In this document: in pieces, positions 6,784 through 13,278 of the stretch | How the letters are laid out: each line of letters starts with the position of its first letter | Position numbering within the stretch: the stretch's first letter is position 1 | Assembly: GCA_049423145.1 (NCBI GenBank) | Contig: JBMSQF010000038.1 | Span: forward strand, 1 to 24,734 | Source: RFTU01 sp049423145 | GTDB lineage: Bacteria; Pseudomonadota; Gammaproteobacteria; Burkholderiales; Burkholderiaceae_C | Direction of reading: 5' to 3' | Length of the DNA: 24,734 bases | Notes under the pieces: model-generated | What the model was told of the DNA's origin: nothing | Database searches by the model: none | Seen by the model: only the letters and a program-made list of their open reading frames with translations | Position numbers and translations under genes: made by a program

Positions 6784-9633
6784 ATGAACGCGCCCCGTGA
6801 CCTTCAGACCATTGCCCTCCACATGGACGGTGAGGAGGTCAGCGCCTTGCAGGGGCAGACCCTGTGGGAGGTGGCGCGTGCCCGGGGCAAGACGATTCCG
6901 CATCTGTGCCATGCGCCCGACCACGGCGAGCAGGGGCTGCGGCCAGAGGGCAACTGCCGTGCTTGTGTCGTGGAAGTGCAGGGCGAGCGCACACTGAGCG
7001 CTTCGTGCTGCCGTGTGGCACAGCCGGGCATGGTGGTGAACACGGAATCGCCCCGCGTGCAGCGTGCCCAGCGCCTGGTCCTGGAACTTCTGCGGGCCGA
7101 TGTGCCGGCCACACCATCGGCTCGGGCGCCGCTCAAGCACGACAGCGAACTTGATCACTGGTGTGAGGCGGTCGGTGTGCAAGCCAGCCGCTTTGCGCCG
7201 CGTGCCGAGGTTCATGCCGATCGATCCCACCCGGCCATGGCGGTGAACCTGTCCGCATGCATCCAGTGCACCCGGTGTGTGCGCGCCTGCCGTGACGAGC
7301 AGGGCAATGATGTCATCGGCCTGGCCTTTCGGGGCGGCCATGCCCGGATCGTCTTCGATCAGCGGGACCCGATGGGCGAGTCCACCTGCGTGGCTTGTGG
7401 TGAGTGCGTGCAGGCCTGCCCGACCGGCGCCCTCGCGCCGGCCAACGGCAGTGCCTCGCAAGCGGCCTTGCGGGCGGTGGACTCGGTCTGTCCTTACTGC
7501 GGTGTGGGCTGTCAGCTGACCTATCAGGTGGGCCAGGTGCAGGGTGAAGAACGCATCGTGCGGGTCGAAGGCCGCAGCGGCCCGGCCAATGCCGCTCGCC
7601 TGTGTGTCAAGGGGCGGTTCGGCTTCGACTACATCCACCACCCGGACCGTCTGCGCACCCCCTTGATTCGGCGCGCCGACGCACCGAAAGACCCCGCGGC
7701 CCTCAAGCCGGCGCACTGGTCTGAACTCTTCCGCGAAGCCACCTGGGATGAAGCCCTGGACGTCGCGGCATCGGGCCTCCGGCGCATACGGGATACGCGT
7801 GGCCCACAGGCCCTGGCCGGCTTTGGTTCGGCCAAGGGCAGCAATGAGGAAGCCTACCTGTTCCAGAAGCTGGTGCGCACCGGCTTTCGGACGCACAACG
7901 TGGACCACTGCACGCGGCTGTGTCACGCGTCCAGCGTGGCCGCGCTGCTGGAGGGCATCGGCTCTGGTGCCGTCAGCAATCCCGTGCGCGACGTCGCGAA
8001 GGCCGAGGTGGTGCTCCTGATCGGTGCCAACCCCACCGTGAACCATCCGGTTGCCGCGAGCTTCCTCAAGAACGCCATCGCCCGCGGCACCCGCTTGATC
8101 CTGGCTGATCCCCGTCGAACCGAGCTGCAGCGCCATGCGTGGCGCACATTGGCCTTCAAGGCCGATACCGACGTGGCCCTGCTGAATGCACTGTTGCACA
8201 CCATCGTGGAAGAGCAACTCGTGGATGAGGCCTTCATTCGCGAGCGCACTGAGGAATTCGAGGCCCTGCGCACCCACTTGCACGGGTTCAGCCCCGAAGC
8301 CATGGCGCCGGTGTGCGGGATCGACCCTTCGGTGTTGCGAGAAGTGGCGCGCGCCTTTGCCACCAGTCGCGCCAGCATGATCCTGTGGGGAATGGGCGTG
8401 AGCCAGCATGTGCACGGCACCGATAACGCGCGAGCGCTGATCGCCCTGTCGATGATCACCGGTCAGATCGGGCGCCCCGGCACGGGCCTGCACCCCTTGC
8501 GTGGGCAGAACAATGTGCAGGGGGCCAGCGATGCGGGCCTCATTCCCATGATGCTGCCGGACTACCAGCGCGTGACCGACCCCTCCGTGCGGGCACGCTT
8601 CGAAGCCGCCTGGGACCTGCCCATGGGCAGCCTGCCCGACCAGCCGGGCCTGACCGTGGTGGAGGTCATGAAGGCCATCGCGGCGGGTACGGTGCGCGGC
8701 ATGTATGTCGAGGGCGAGAACCCGGCGATGAGCGACCCCGACGCGGCGCATGCGCGCCAAGCCCTGGCCTCGCTTGAGCATCTGGTGGTTCAGGACATCT
8801 TCCTCACGGAAACGGCAGCGCTGGCCGATGTGGTGCTGCCGGCGACGGCCTGGCCCGAGAAGACCGGCACGGTGACCAACACCGACCGGCTGATGCAACT
8901 GGGACGACCGGCCGTGAAGCCGCCGGGCCATGAGTGGGAGGACCCGCAGCGCGGGGCGCGGGCCGATGCCTGGATCATCGAGCAGATCGCCCGGCGTATG
9001 GGACTGCCTTGGCGCTACGGCATCGACCCACTCGGGGGAGAGGCCGGCATCGGCCAGGTGCATGACGAAATGCGCGCCTGCATGCCGTCGATTGCGGGCA
9101 TCACCTGGCCGCGCTTGCAGCGCGAGGGGGCTGTCACCTACCCTTGTGCGGATGAATCAGACCCGGGTCATCCGGTGGTCTTCATCGACCGCTTCCCCAC
9201 CACCAGCGGGCGGGCGCGCCTGGTGCCGTCGGCCCTCAGCTTTGCGGCGGAACGTCCTGACCGTCAATACCCGATGGTGCTGATCACCGGTCGACAGTTG
9301 GAGCACTGGCACACCGGGTCCATGACCCGGCATGCGACCGTCTTGGACGCCCTGGAGCCCCAGCCCAGTGCGTGCCTGAATCCCTTCACGCTCTCGCGCC
9401 TGGGGATCCAGCCGGGGCAGCTTCTGCGGGTGGCATCGCGCCGAGGTGCGATCGAACTGGTGGCCCGTGCGGACGAGGCCACGCCGGACGACACCGTGTT
9501 CATTCCCTTCGCCTACCACGAGGCCGCCGCCAATCTCCTGACCAATCCCGCCTTGGATCCCATCGCCAAGATCGCCGAAGTGAAATACTGTGCGGTGAGC
9601 GTTGAGCCTGTTTTTGATCGGACCCATCCATGA
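6784..9633 (+). CDS. fdhF: Formate dehydrogenase alpha subunit, molybdenum/tungsten bis-MGD enzyme
   Basis: The 949-residue catalytic subunit oxidises formate to CO2 in the cytoplasm. In order it has an N-terminal [2Fe-2S] ferredoxin domain (C42, C58, C61, C75 or C76), two [4Fe-4S] clusters (C159/162/165/169 and C202/205/208/212), a [4Fe-4S] cluster at the molybdopterin domain (C236, C239, C243, C274), and the large bis-MGD domain. The catalytic residue is Cys380 in DHCTRLCHASS, where some homologues use selenocysteine. A NuoG-like H-x3-C-x2-C-x5-C set is not visible between the ferredoxin domain and residue 159. ATG 6784 is preferred over upstream in-frame starts, which overlap the beta subunit. 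It is equivalent to FdsA/Fdh1A; metal choice cannot be read from the sequence. fdsC- and fdsD-type accessory genes do not follow. Confidence 0.95.
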   Translation: MNAPRDLQTIALHMDGEEVSALQGQTLWEVARARGKTIPHLCHAPDHGEQGLRPEGNCRACVVEVQGERTLSASCCRVAQPGMVVNTESPRVQRAQRLVLELLRADVPATPSARAPLKHDSELDHWCEAVGVQASRFAPRAEVHADRSHPAMAVNLSACIQCTRCVRACRDEQGNDVIGLAFRGGHARIVFDQRDPMGESTCVACGECVQACPTGALAPANGSASQAALRAVDSVCPYCGVGCQLTYQVGQVQGEERIVRVEGRSGPANAARLCVKGRFGFDYIHHPDRLRTPLIRRADAPKDPAALKPAHWSELFREATWDEALDVAASGLRRIRDTRGPQALAGFGSAKGSNEEAYLFQKLVRTGFRTHNVDHCTRLCHASSVAALLEGIGSGAVSNPVRDVAKAEVVLLIGANPTVNHPVAASFLKNAIARGTRLILADPRRTELQRHAWRTLAFKADTDVALLNALLHTIVEEQLVDEAFIRERTEEFEALRTHLHGFSPEAMAPVCGIDPSVLREVARAFATSRASMILWGMGVSQHVHGTDNARALIALSMITGQIGRPGTGLHPLRGQNNVQGASDAGLIPMMLPDYQRVTDPSVRARFEAAWDLPMGSLPDQPGLTVVEVMKAIAAGTVRGMYVEGENPAMSDPDAAHARQALASLEHLVVQDIFLTETAALADVVLPATAWPEKTGTVTNTDRLMQLGRPAVKPPGHEWEDPQRGARADAWIIEQIARRMGLPWRYGIDPLGGEAGIGQVHDEMRACMPSIAGITWPRLQREGAVTYPCADESDPGHPVVFIDRFPTTSGRARLVPSALSFAAERPDRQYPMVLITGRQLEHWHTGSMTRHATVLDALEPQPSACLNPFTLSRLGIQPGQLLRVASRRGAIELVARADEATPDDTVFIPFAYHEAAANLLTNPALDPIAKIAEVKYCAVSVEPVFDRTHP

Positions 9634-10412
9634 CCGCCTCCCACAACAAGGTCGCCCTGATCACCGGTGCCGCGCGGGGCATTGGGGCGGCCAGTGCGGC
9701 CGCCTTGCTCACAGACGGCTGGCGCGTGGTCTACAGCGGCCGTGATGCCGCGTCTTTGCAGGAGGCCCTGGACCGCGCGTCACCGGCTGCGCAGGCCCAC
9801 GGTCCGATTCAGGAGCGTGCCCTGGTGGTGACGGCCGATGTCACCGATGAAGCCTCGGTGGCGGCCCTCTTCGACCGTGCGGTCAAGCGGTTTGGGCGCA
9901 TCGATCTGCTGTTCAACAACGCCGGACTGTTTGCCCCCAAAGGTCTGCTGGAAGACATCGACTTTGCCGCCTGGAAACAGGTGGTGGACACCAATCTCAA
10001 CGGGGTGTTCTTGTGCACCCAGCATGCCTTTCGCGTGATGAAGGGTCAGGATCCTCAGGGCGGAAGGATCATCAACAACGGGTCCATTTCGGCACACGCA
10101 CCACGCCCTCATTCCGCAGCCTACACCGCCACCAAGCATGCCGTGACGGGTCTGACGAAGAGCGCCAGCCTCGATGGTCGCAAGTACAACATCGCGGTGG
10201 GCCAGATCGACATCGGCAATGCGGCCACCGACATGACCACGGCCTTCACCCAAGGTGTCGCGCAGGCCGATGGGAGCGTGAAGGCGGAGCCGGTGATGGA
10301 TGTGGCCCATGTGGCCGATGCCGTGGTCTACATGGCCAACCTGCCCCTGTCGGCCAATGTGCTCAACATGACGGTGATGGCCACGAACATGCCCTTCGTG
10401 GGCCGGGGCTGA
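9630..10412 (+). CDS. Short-chain dehydrogenase/reductase (SDR)
   Basis: The 260-residue protein has a classical SDR Rossmann fold. TGAARGIGAA is the cofactor loop near residue 12, NNAG follows near residue 97, and the catalytic set is Ser152, Tyr165 and Lys169 (YTATK). The substrate cannot be told from the sequence. Its ATG overlaps the formate dehydrogenase alpha stop (ATGA at 9630-9633), so the two are almost certainly cotranscribed. That could mean it uses the NADH produced by formate oxidation, or acts on a C1-linked alcohol or aldehyde; both are guesses. The C-terminal MATNMPFVGRG tail may be a subfamily marker. Confidence 0.9.
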   Translation: MTASHNKVALITGAARGIGAASAAALLTDGWRVVYSGRDAASLQEALDRASPAAQAHGPIQERALVVTADVTDEASVAALFDRAVKRFGRIDLLFNNAGLFAPKGLLEDIDFAAWKQVVDTNLNGVFLCTQHAFRVMKGQDPQGGRIINNGSISAHAPRPHSAAYTATKHAVTGLTKSASLDGRKYNIAVGQIDIGNAATDMTTAFTQGVAQADGSVKAEPVMDVAHVADAVVYMANLPLSANVLNMTVMATNMPFVGRG

Positions 10413-10450
10413 TTCGCCCGGAGACCTGCACCGAACTTGAGTGTGCTCCG

Positions 10451-10467
10451 CGTGCGCCGACCGCACG
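10451..10467 (+). other. GC-rich hairpin in the SDR-DUF883 gap
   Basis: CGTGCG and CGCACG pair around a five-base loop. The stem is not followed by a T run, so it is at best a weak or Rho-assisted transcript end for the formate dehydrogenase operon. Confidence 0.3.
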
Positions 10468-10478
10468 GACTCTAGGCT

Positions 10479-10510
10479 TGCACTTCCCCAACCCCACCAG
10501 GAGAAGTGCA
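10479..10510 (+). promoter_or_regulatory. Inverted repeat enclosing the DUF883 ribosome binding site
   Basis: TGCACTTC (10479-10486) and GAAGTGCA (10503-10510) form a perfect eight-base inverted repeat with a 16-base loop. The loop holds most of the Shine-Dalgarno AGGAG (10499-10503), and the right arm includes the A of the start codon. Folding in the mRNA would partly hide the start, so it could tune translation, for instance by temperature. The same arms could instead be a DNA operator. Confidence 0.45.
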
Positions 10511-10824
10511 TGAACCAGACAGTGGACATTCAACGCGAAAAGCTGATGCAGGACCTGCGCGTGGTGATGCGCGATGCGGAAGACCTGTTGCGATCCGGCG
10601 GACAGCAGATCGGCGATGGGGCCGTTCATTGGCGTGAGCGAACCCAGGACCGTCTCGCGCAGGTGCGTCGACAGTTGAGCGAACTGCAGCAGCAGGCCGC
10701 CAATGGCGTGGTAGGCGCTGGCCGCAGCACGAATGAATTCGTGCAGCGCAACCCGTGGACCGCCGTGGGCCTGGCCAGTGGCATCGGCCTCCTTGCCGGT
10801 TTTCTGATGAACAACCGCCGCTAA
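10510..10824 (+). CDS. DUF883 (ElaB/YqjD/YgaM-like) membrane-anchored protein
   Basis: This 104-residue protein has a long charged helical region (residues 1-75, rich in Gln, Arg and Glu) and a single C-terminal hydrophobic anchor, VGLASGIGLLAGFLM, ending in NNRR. That is the layout of the ElaB/YqjD family, which in E. coli is tail-anchored in the inner membrane, binds ribosomes and is induced in stationary phase. The segment VQRNPWTAVGLASGIGLL is the conserved family core. An AGGAG site precedes ATG 10510. It is followed by a YqjE-like gene, the same order as yqjD-yqjE. Confidence 0.88.
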   Translation: MNQTVDIQREKLMQDLRVVMRDAEDLLRSGGQQIGDGAVHWRERTQDRLAQVRRQLSELQQQAANGVVGAGRSTNEFVQRNPWTAVGLASGIGLLAGFLMNNRR

Positions 10825-10832
10825 GTCGCCCG

Positions 10833-11150
10833 GTGTGGCCCTTGTTGCGGGACCTCCTGGCCGAGGTGTTCCGTCTGGTGGTGGCACTCGGGTCGGAGCG
10901 CGTGGATCACTGGCGGGCCGCCTGCGAACAGGCCCTGGTTCGTGAGCGCCGGCGCCTGTTCGAAGCACTGGCACTGCTCTGCCTGGGCCTGCTGTTGCTC
11001 GCCATCGGGCTCTTGGGCCTCATCCTGTTGGCCTGGTGGGCCCTCCCCCCGAGTGGCCGCCTGCCGGTGATGGGGGTGCTCATGCTGCTACTCGTCGCAG
11101 CAGGCGCCCTGCTTCTGGATCGCGCCCGTCGGCGGGCCTCGGGGTCTTGA
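10833..11150 (+). CDS. YqjE-like / phage holin-family membrane protein
   Basis: The 105-residue product has an amphipathic, Arg/Glu-rich N-terminal half and two hydrophobic segments (about residues 49-72 and 78-96) separated by the turn PPSGRLP, ending in a basic tail. This is the arrangement of the YqjE/DUF1469 family, usually labelled holin-family although not phage-encoded. GTG 10833 is taken as the start; it is eight bases after the DUF883 stop and lacks a clear Shine-Dalgarno sequence, which suggests coupling. An earlier in-frame ATG at 10755 would overlap the DUF883 gene and is less likely. Confidence 0.75.
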   Translation: MWPLLRDLLAEVFRLVVALGSERVDHWRAACEQALVRERRRLFEALALLCLGLLLLAIGLLGLILLAWWALPPSGRLPVMGVLMLLLVAAGALLLDRARRRASGS

Positions 11151-12839
11151 GTGCACACCGCATCGCCCGCGGGCGCTGGCCCACTGCAGGAATGGCGGCT
11201 GAGCACGCAGGCCCTGTCCTTGCGTTGGCACCAGGAGAAGTACGCGCAGGCCGGTGAGATCACTCCAGAGGACTCCCGTCGGCGAGTGGCCCATGCGCTG
11301 GCGCAGGTCGAACCCTGGCGCAACCGGGCCGCCTGGGCCCAGCGTTTCGAACGGGCGATGAACCAAGGCCTGCTTCCTGCGGGCCGCATCATGGCTGGCG
11401 CCGGCACCGTCGATGGAGCCGCGGCCAAGCGTTCCCTGATGAACTGTTTCGTCTTGCCCACACAGCCCCTGCACCAGCTGCCCCACCGCCTGATGCGCAC
11501 CTTGCAGGCCGGCGGTGGGGTCGGCATGGACTTCTCATCCTTGCCGTTCGGTGTCATGGAGCAATTGGACCGCTGCGAGCAGTGGGCCCAGTCGATGGAG
11601 CAGCCCCCGGGCGGCGCCCCCAGAAGAGCCGCTCAGATGGCGGTCCTGTCAGCGCGCCATGCAGCGTTTCCAGCGTTCATAGCCGCCGATCCGAGTGCCC
11701 ATCCCCATGTGGTCCGCGCAGTGGCGCTCGACGATGACTTCATGCGGTCCGCCCAATCGGAGGTGTCGACCGAGTCGCAGGCCTTGCGGGCCATGGCCGA
11801 AGCCGTTTGGACCAGTGGCGAGCCCAGCGTGCTCTTCGTGACGCGCATTCAGGCCGATGACAACCTCGCCGATCATGAAACCTTGTTGGCCACCAACCCC
11901 TGCGGCGAACAGCCTTTGCCCGCATTTGGCGCTTGCGCCTTGGCATCGCTGGACCTGACCCGTGTGATCCAGCGCCCGTTTGCATCCGAGGCGCACGTGG
12001 CCTGGGGCCTGCTGGCAGCCCTGGTGCATGTGGGCGTTCGATTGTTGGATGACGCCTTGGAGTGGAGCCCGTGGCCCTTGCCGGAGCAGGCCAGCGAGAT
12101 GCGTCGCCATCGCCGAATCGGATTGGGCATCACGGGCCTGGGTGACGCGCTTGCCATGCTCAATCTTCACTACGCATCGCCGGCCGCGTGCGATCAGGCC
12201 CGCCTCCTGATGCGGTTCATCGCCCACTCGGCCTATCGCGCTTCGGTTCGCTTGTCGCGGGAGCGCGGCCCCTACCCCGCCTTCTGCGCATCCGGCGTCC
12301 TTCGGTCGCCGCGTTTCGCCTCACGACTGCCGGCGGATCTTCGTCATGACATTCGTCGATACGGACTCCGGCACTCGCATCTCCTGGCCATTGCGCCGGC
12401 AGCCAGCATCAGTGTGGCCTATGCCGATGGGGTCAGCACGGGCGTGGAGCCCATGACCGCCGCGCAGTGGCGCCGCACTTGGCAAGATCCTCAGGGGCGC
12501 AGGTGCTCGGCATGGGTCCATGCCCATGCGTGGCGGCTGTGGCAAATGCTCAAAGGTGAGCAACAGCAGCCAACGCAAGGCTGGGCCTGGCTCGACCGCA
12601 TCTCGCCGGATGCCCAGTTGCACATGGTGGCGGCGCTGGCACCCCATGTGGACGGGGGTATCAGCAAGACCGTGTCGATGCCCCCAAGCACCACGGCGCA
12701 GGAGATCGAACGGCTGATCCGGTTGGCCTGGCGGCTTCAGCTCAAGGGCCTGGCCCTGTTCCGCCGTGGCAGCCGCACGGGGGTGATCACTACAGGAAAC
12801 GATCCAGCAGCCGACGCGAGCTGCGGTCCATGCCCTTGA
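11151..12839 (+). CDS. Compact class II-like (adenosylcobalamin-dependent) ribonucleotide reductase homologue
   Basis: The 562-residue protein has the core of a ribonucleotide reductase large chain. LLPAGRIMAGAGT begins the barrel. Cys99 (MNCFV) and Cys262 (ACALASLDL) sit at the redox-pair positions, and Cys251 in TNPCGEQ is the finger-loop radical cysteine with its Asn and Glu. HVDGGISKTVSMP and the terminal Cys558-x2-Cys561 are also family features. No ATP cone is present, nor a partner beta subunit, so a B12-dependent NrdJ type is likely. It is shorter than usual class II enzymes: the SGPVSFM segment after the GGGVGMDFS strand is reduced, and the usual phosphate loop APTGTIS reads APAASIS (residues 415-420). 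The GTG start directly abuts the preceding stop. Whether it reduces ribonucleotides is uncertain. Confidence 0.75.
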   Translation: MHTASPAGAGPLQEWRLSTQALSLRWHQEKYAQAGEITPEDSRRRVAHALAQVEPWRNRAAWAQRFERAMNQGLLPAGRIMAGAGTVDGAAAKRSLMNCFVLPTQPLHQLPHRLMRTLQAGGGVGMDFSSLPFGVMEQLDRCEQWAQSMEQPPGGAPRRAAQMAVLSARHAAFPAFIAADPSAHPHVVRAVALDDDFMRSAQSEVSTESQALRAMAEAVWTSGEPSVLFVTRIQADDNLADHETLLATNPCGEQPLPAFGACALASLDLTRVIQRPFASEAHVAWGLLAALVHVGVRLLDDALEWSPWPLPEQASEMRRHRRIGLGITGLGDALAMLNLHYASPAACDQARLLMRFIAHSAYRASVRLSRERGPYPAFCASGVLRSPRFASRLPADLRHDIRRYGLRHSHLLAIAPAASISVAYADGVSTGVEPMTAAQWRRTWQDPQGRRCSAWVHAHAWRLWQMLKGEQQQPTQGWAWLDRISPDAQLHMVAALAPHVDGGISKTVSMPPSTTAQEIERLIRLAWRLQLKGLALFRRGSRTGVITTGNDPAADASCGPCP

Positions 12840-13278
12840 GGTCGCGAATGCGAAACACCAGCCCATGGTTGTCGGTGATGAGCAGCCCGCCATCGCGCAG
12901 GCGCCGAATGTCTTCTTCGCCCTTGAGGATGAACTGGGTGCGCCCGCGATCGGTGTCCACGGTCCAGGTGCTGGGCGTGGAAAAGGTGGAGACACCCACC
13001 AACCGGTGTATCGCCGGCATGAACTCCCGCTGGGCCAATTCTTCTGCGATCAGGCTGCGGTCTGGCGGTGGCAGGCTGTCCCAGCGCTCGACCCAGGCCA
13101 ATTCATGGCCGTCAGGACCCACGATCGACAGGCCTTCCAGGGGTGACTCGATGGGGAAAGCGCGCACCGCTTGCACACCCACATGCACCAGGCCCTGTGG
13201 GTCGGTGTAGACCAGGCGTCCGTGGGCATCACGGGTGAGGGTTCCCGGCAGCGCGGGGCTGGTGTTCACCCCGGTCAT
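12790..13278 (-). CDS. DUF1854 protein associated with cyanophycin metabolism
   Basis: This 162-residue soluble protein matches DUF1854, a family repeatedly found beside cyanophycin synthetase genes and named for that association in public annotation. Visible features include the opening LTRDAHGRLVYTDPQG, a central AFPIESPLEGLSIVGPDG, and FILKGEEDIRRL near the end. Nothing in the sequence suggests an enzyme. Its ATG overlaps the ABC transporter stop by four bases on the minus strand, so the two are one transcription unit. Its last 50 bases overlap the 3' end of the ribonucleotide reductase gene on the opposite strand. Confidence 0.85.
   Translation of the reverse strand: MTGVNTSPALPGTLTRDAHGRLVYTDPQGLVHVGVQAVRAFPIESPLEGLSIVGPDGHELAWVERWDSLPPPDRSLIAEELAQREFMPAIHRLVGVSTFSTPSTWTVDTDRGRTQFILKGEEDIRRLRDGGLLITDNHGLVFRIRDLKGMDRSSRRLLDRFL

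Noticed and set aside
6541..9063. Long open frame on the minus strand opposite the formate dehydrogenase alpha gene
   Set aside because: It has no recognisable domains and is rich in His, Arg, Gly and Gln, as expected for the complement of a high-GC gene. The plus-strand protein is clearly real.
10451..10467. Hairpin as an intrinsic terminator of the formate dehydrogenase operon
   Set aside because: The stem is short and no T run follows. It is listed only as a hairpin.
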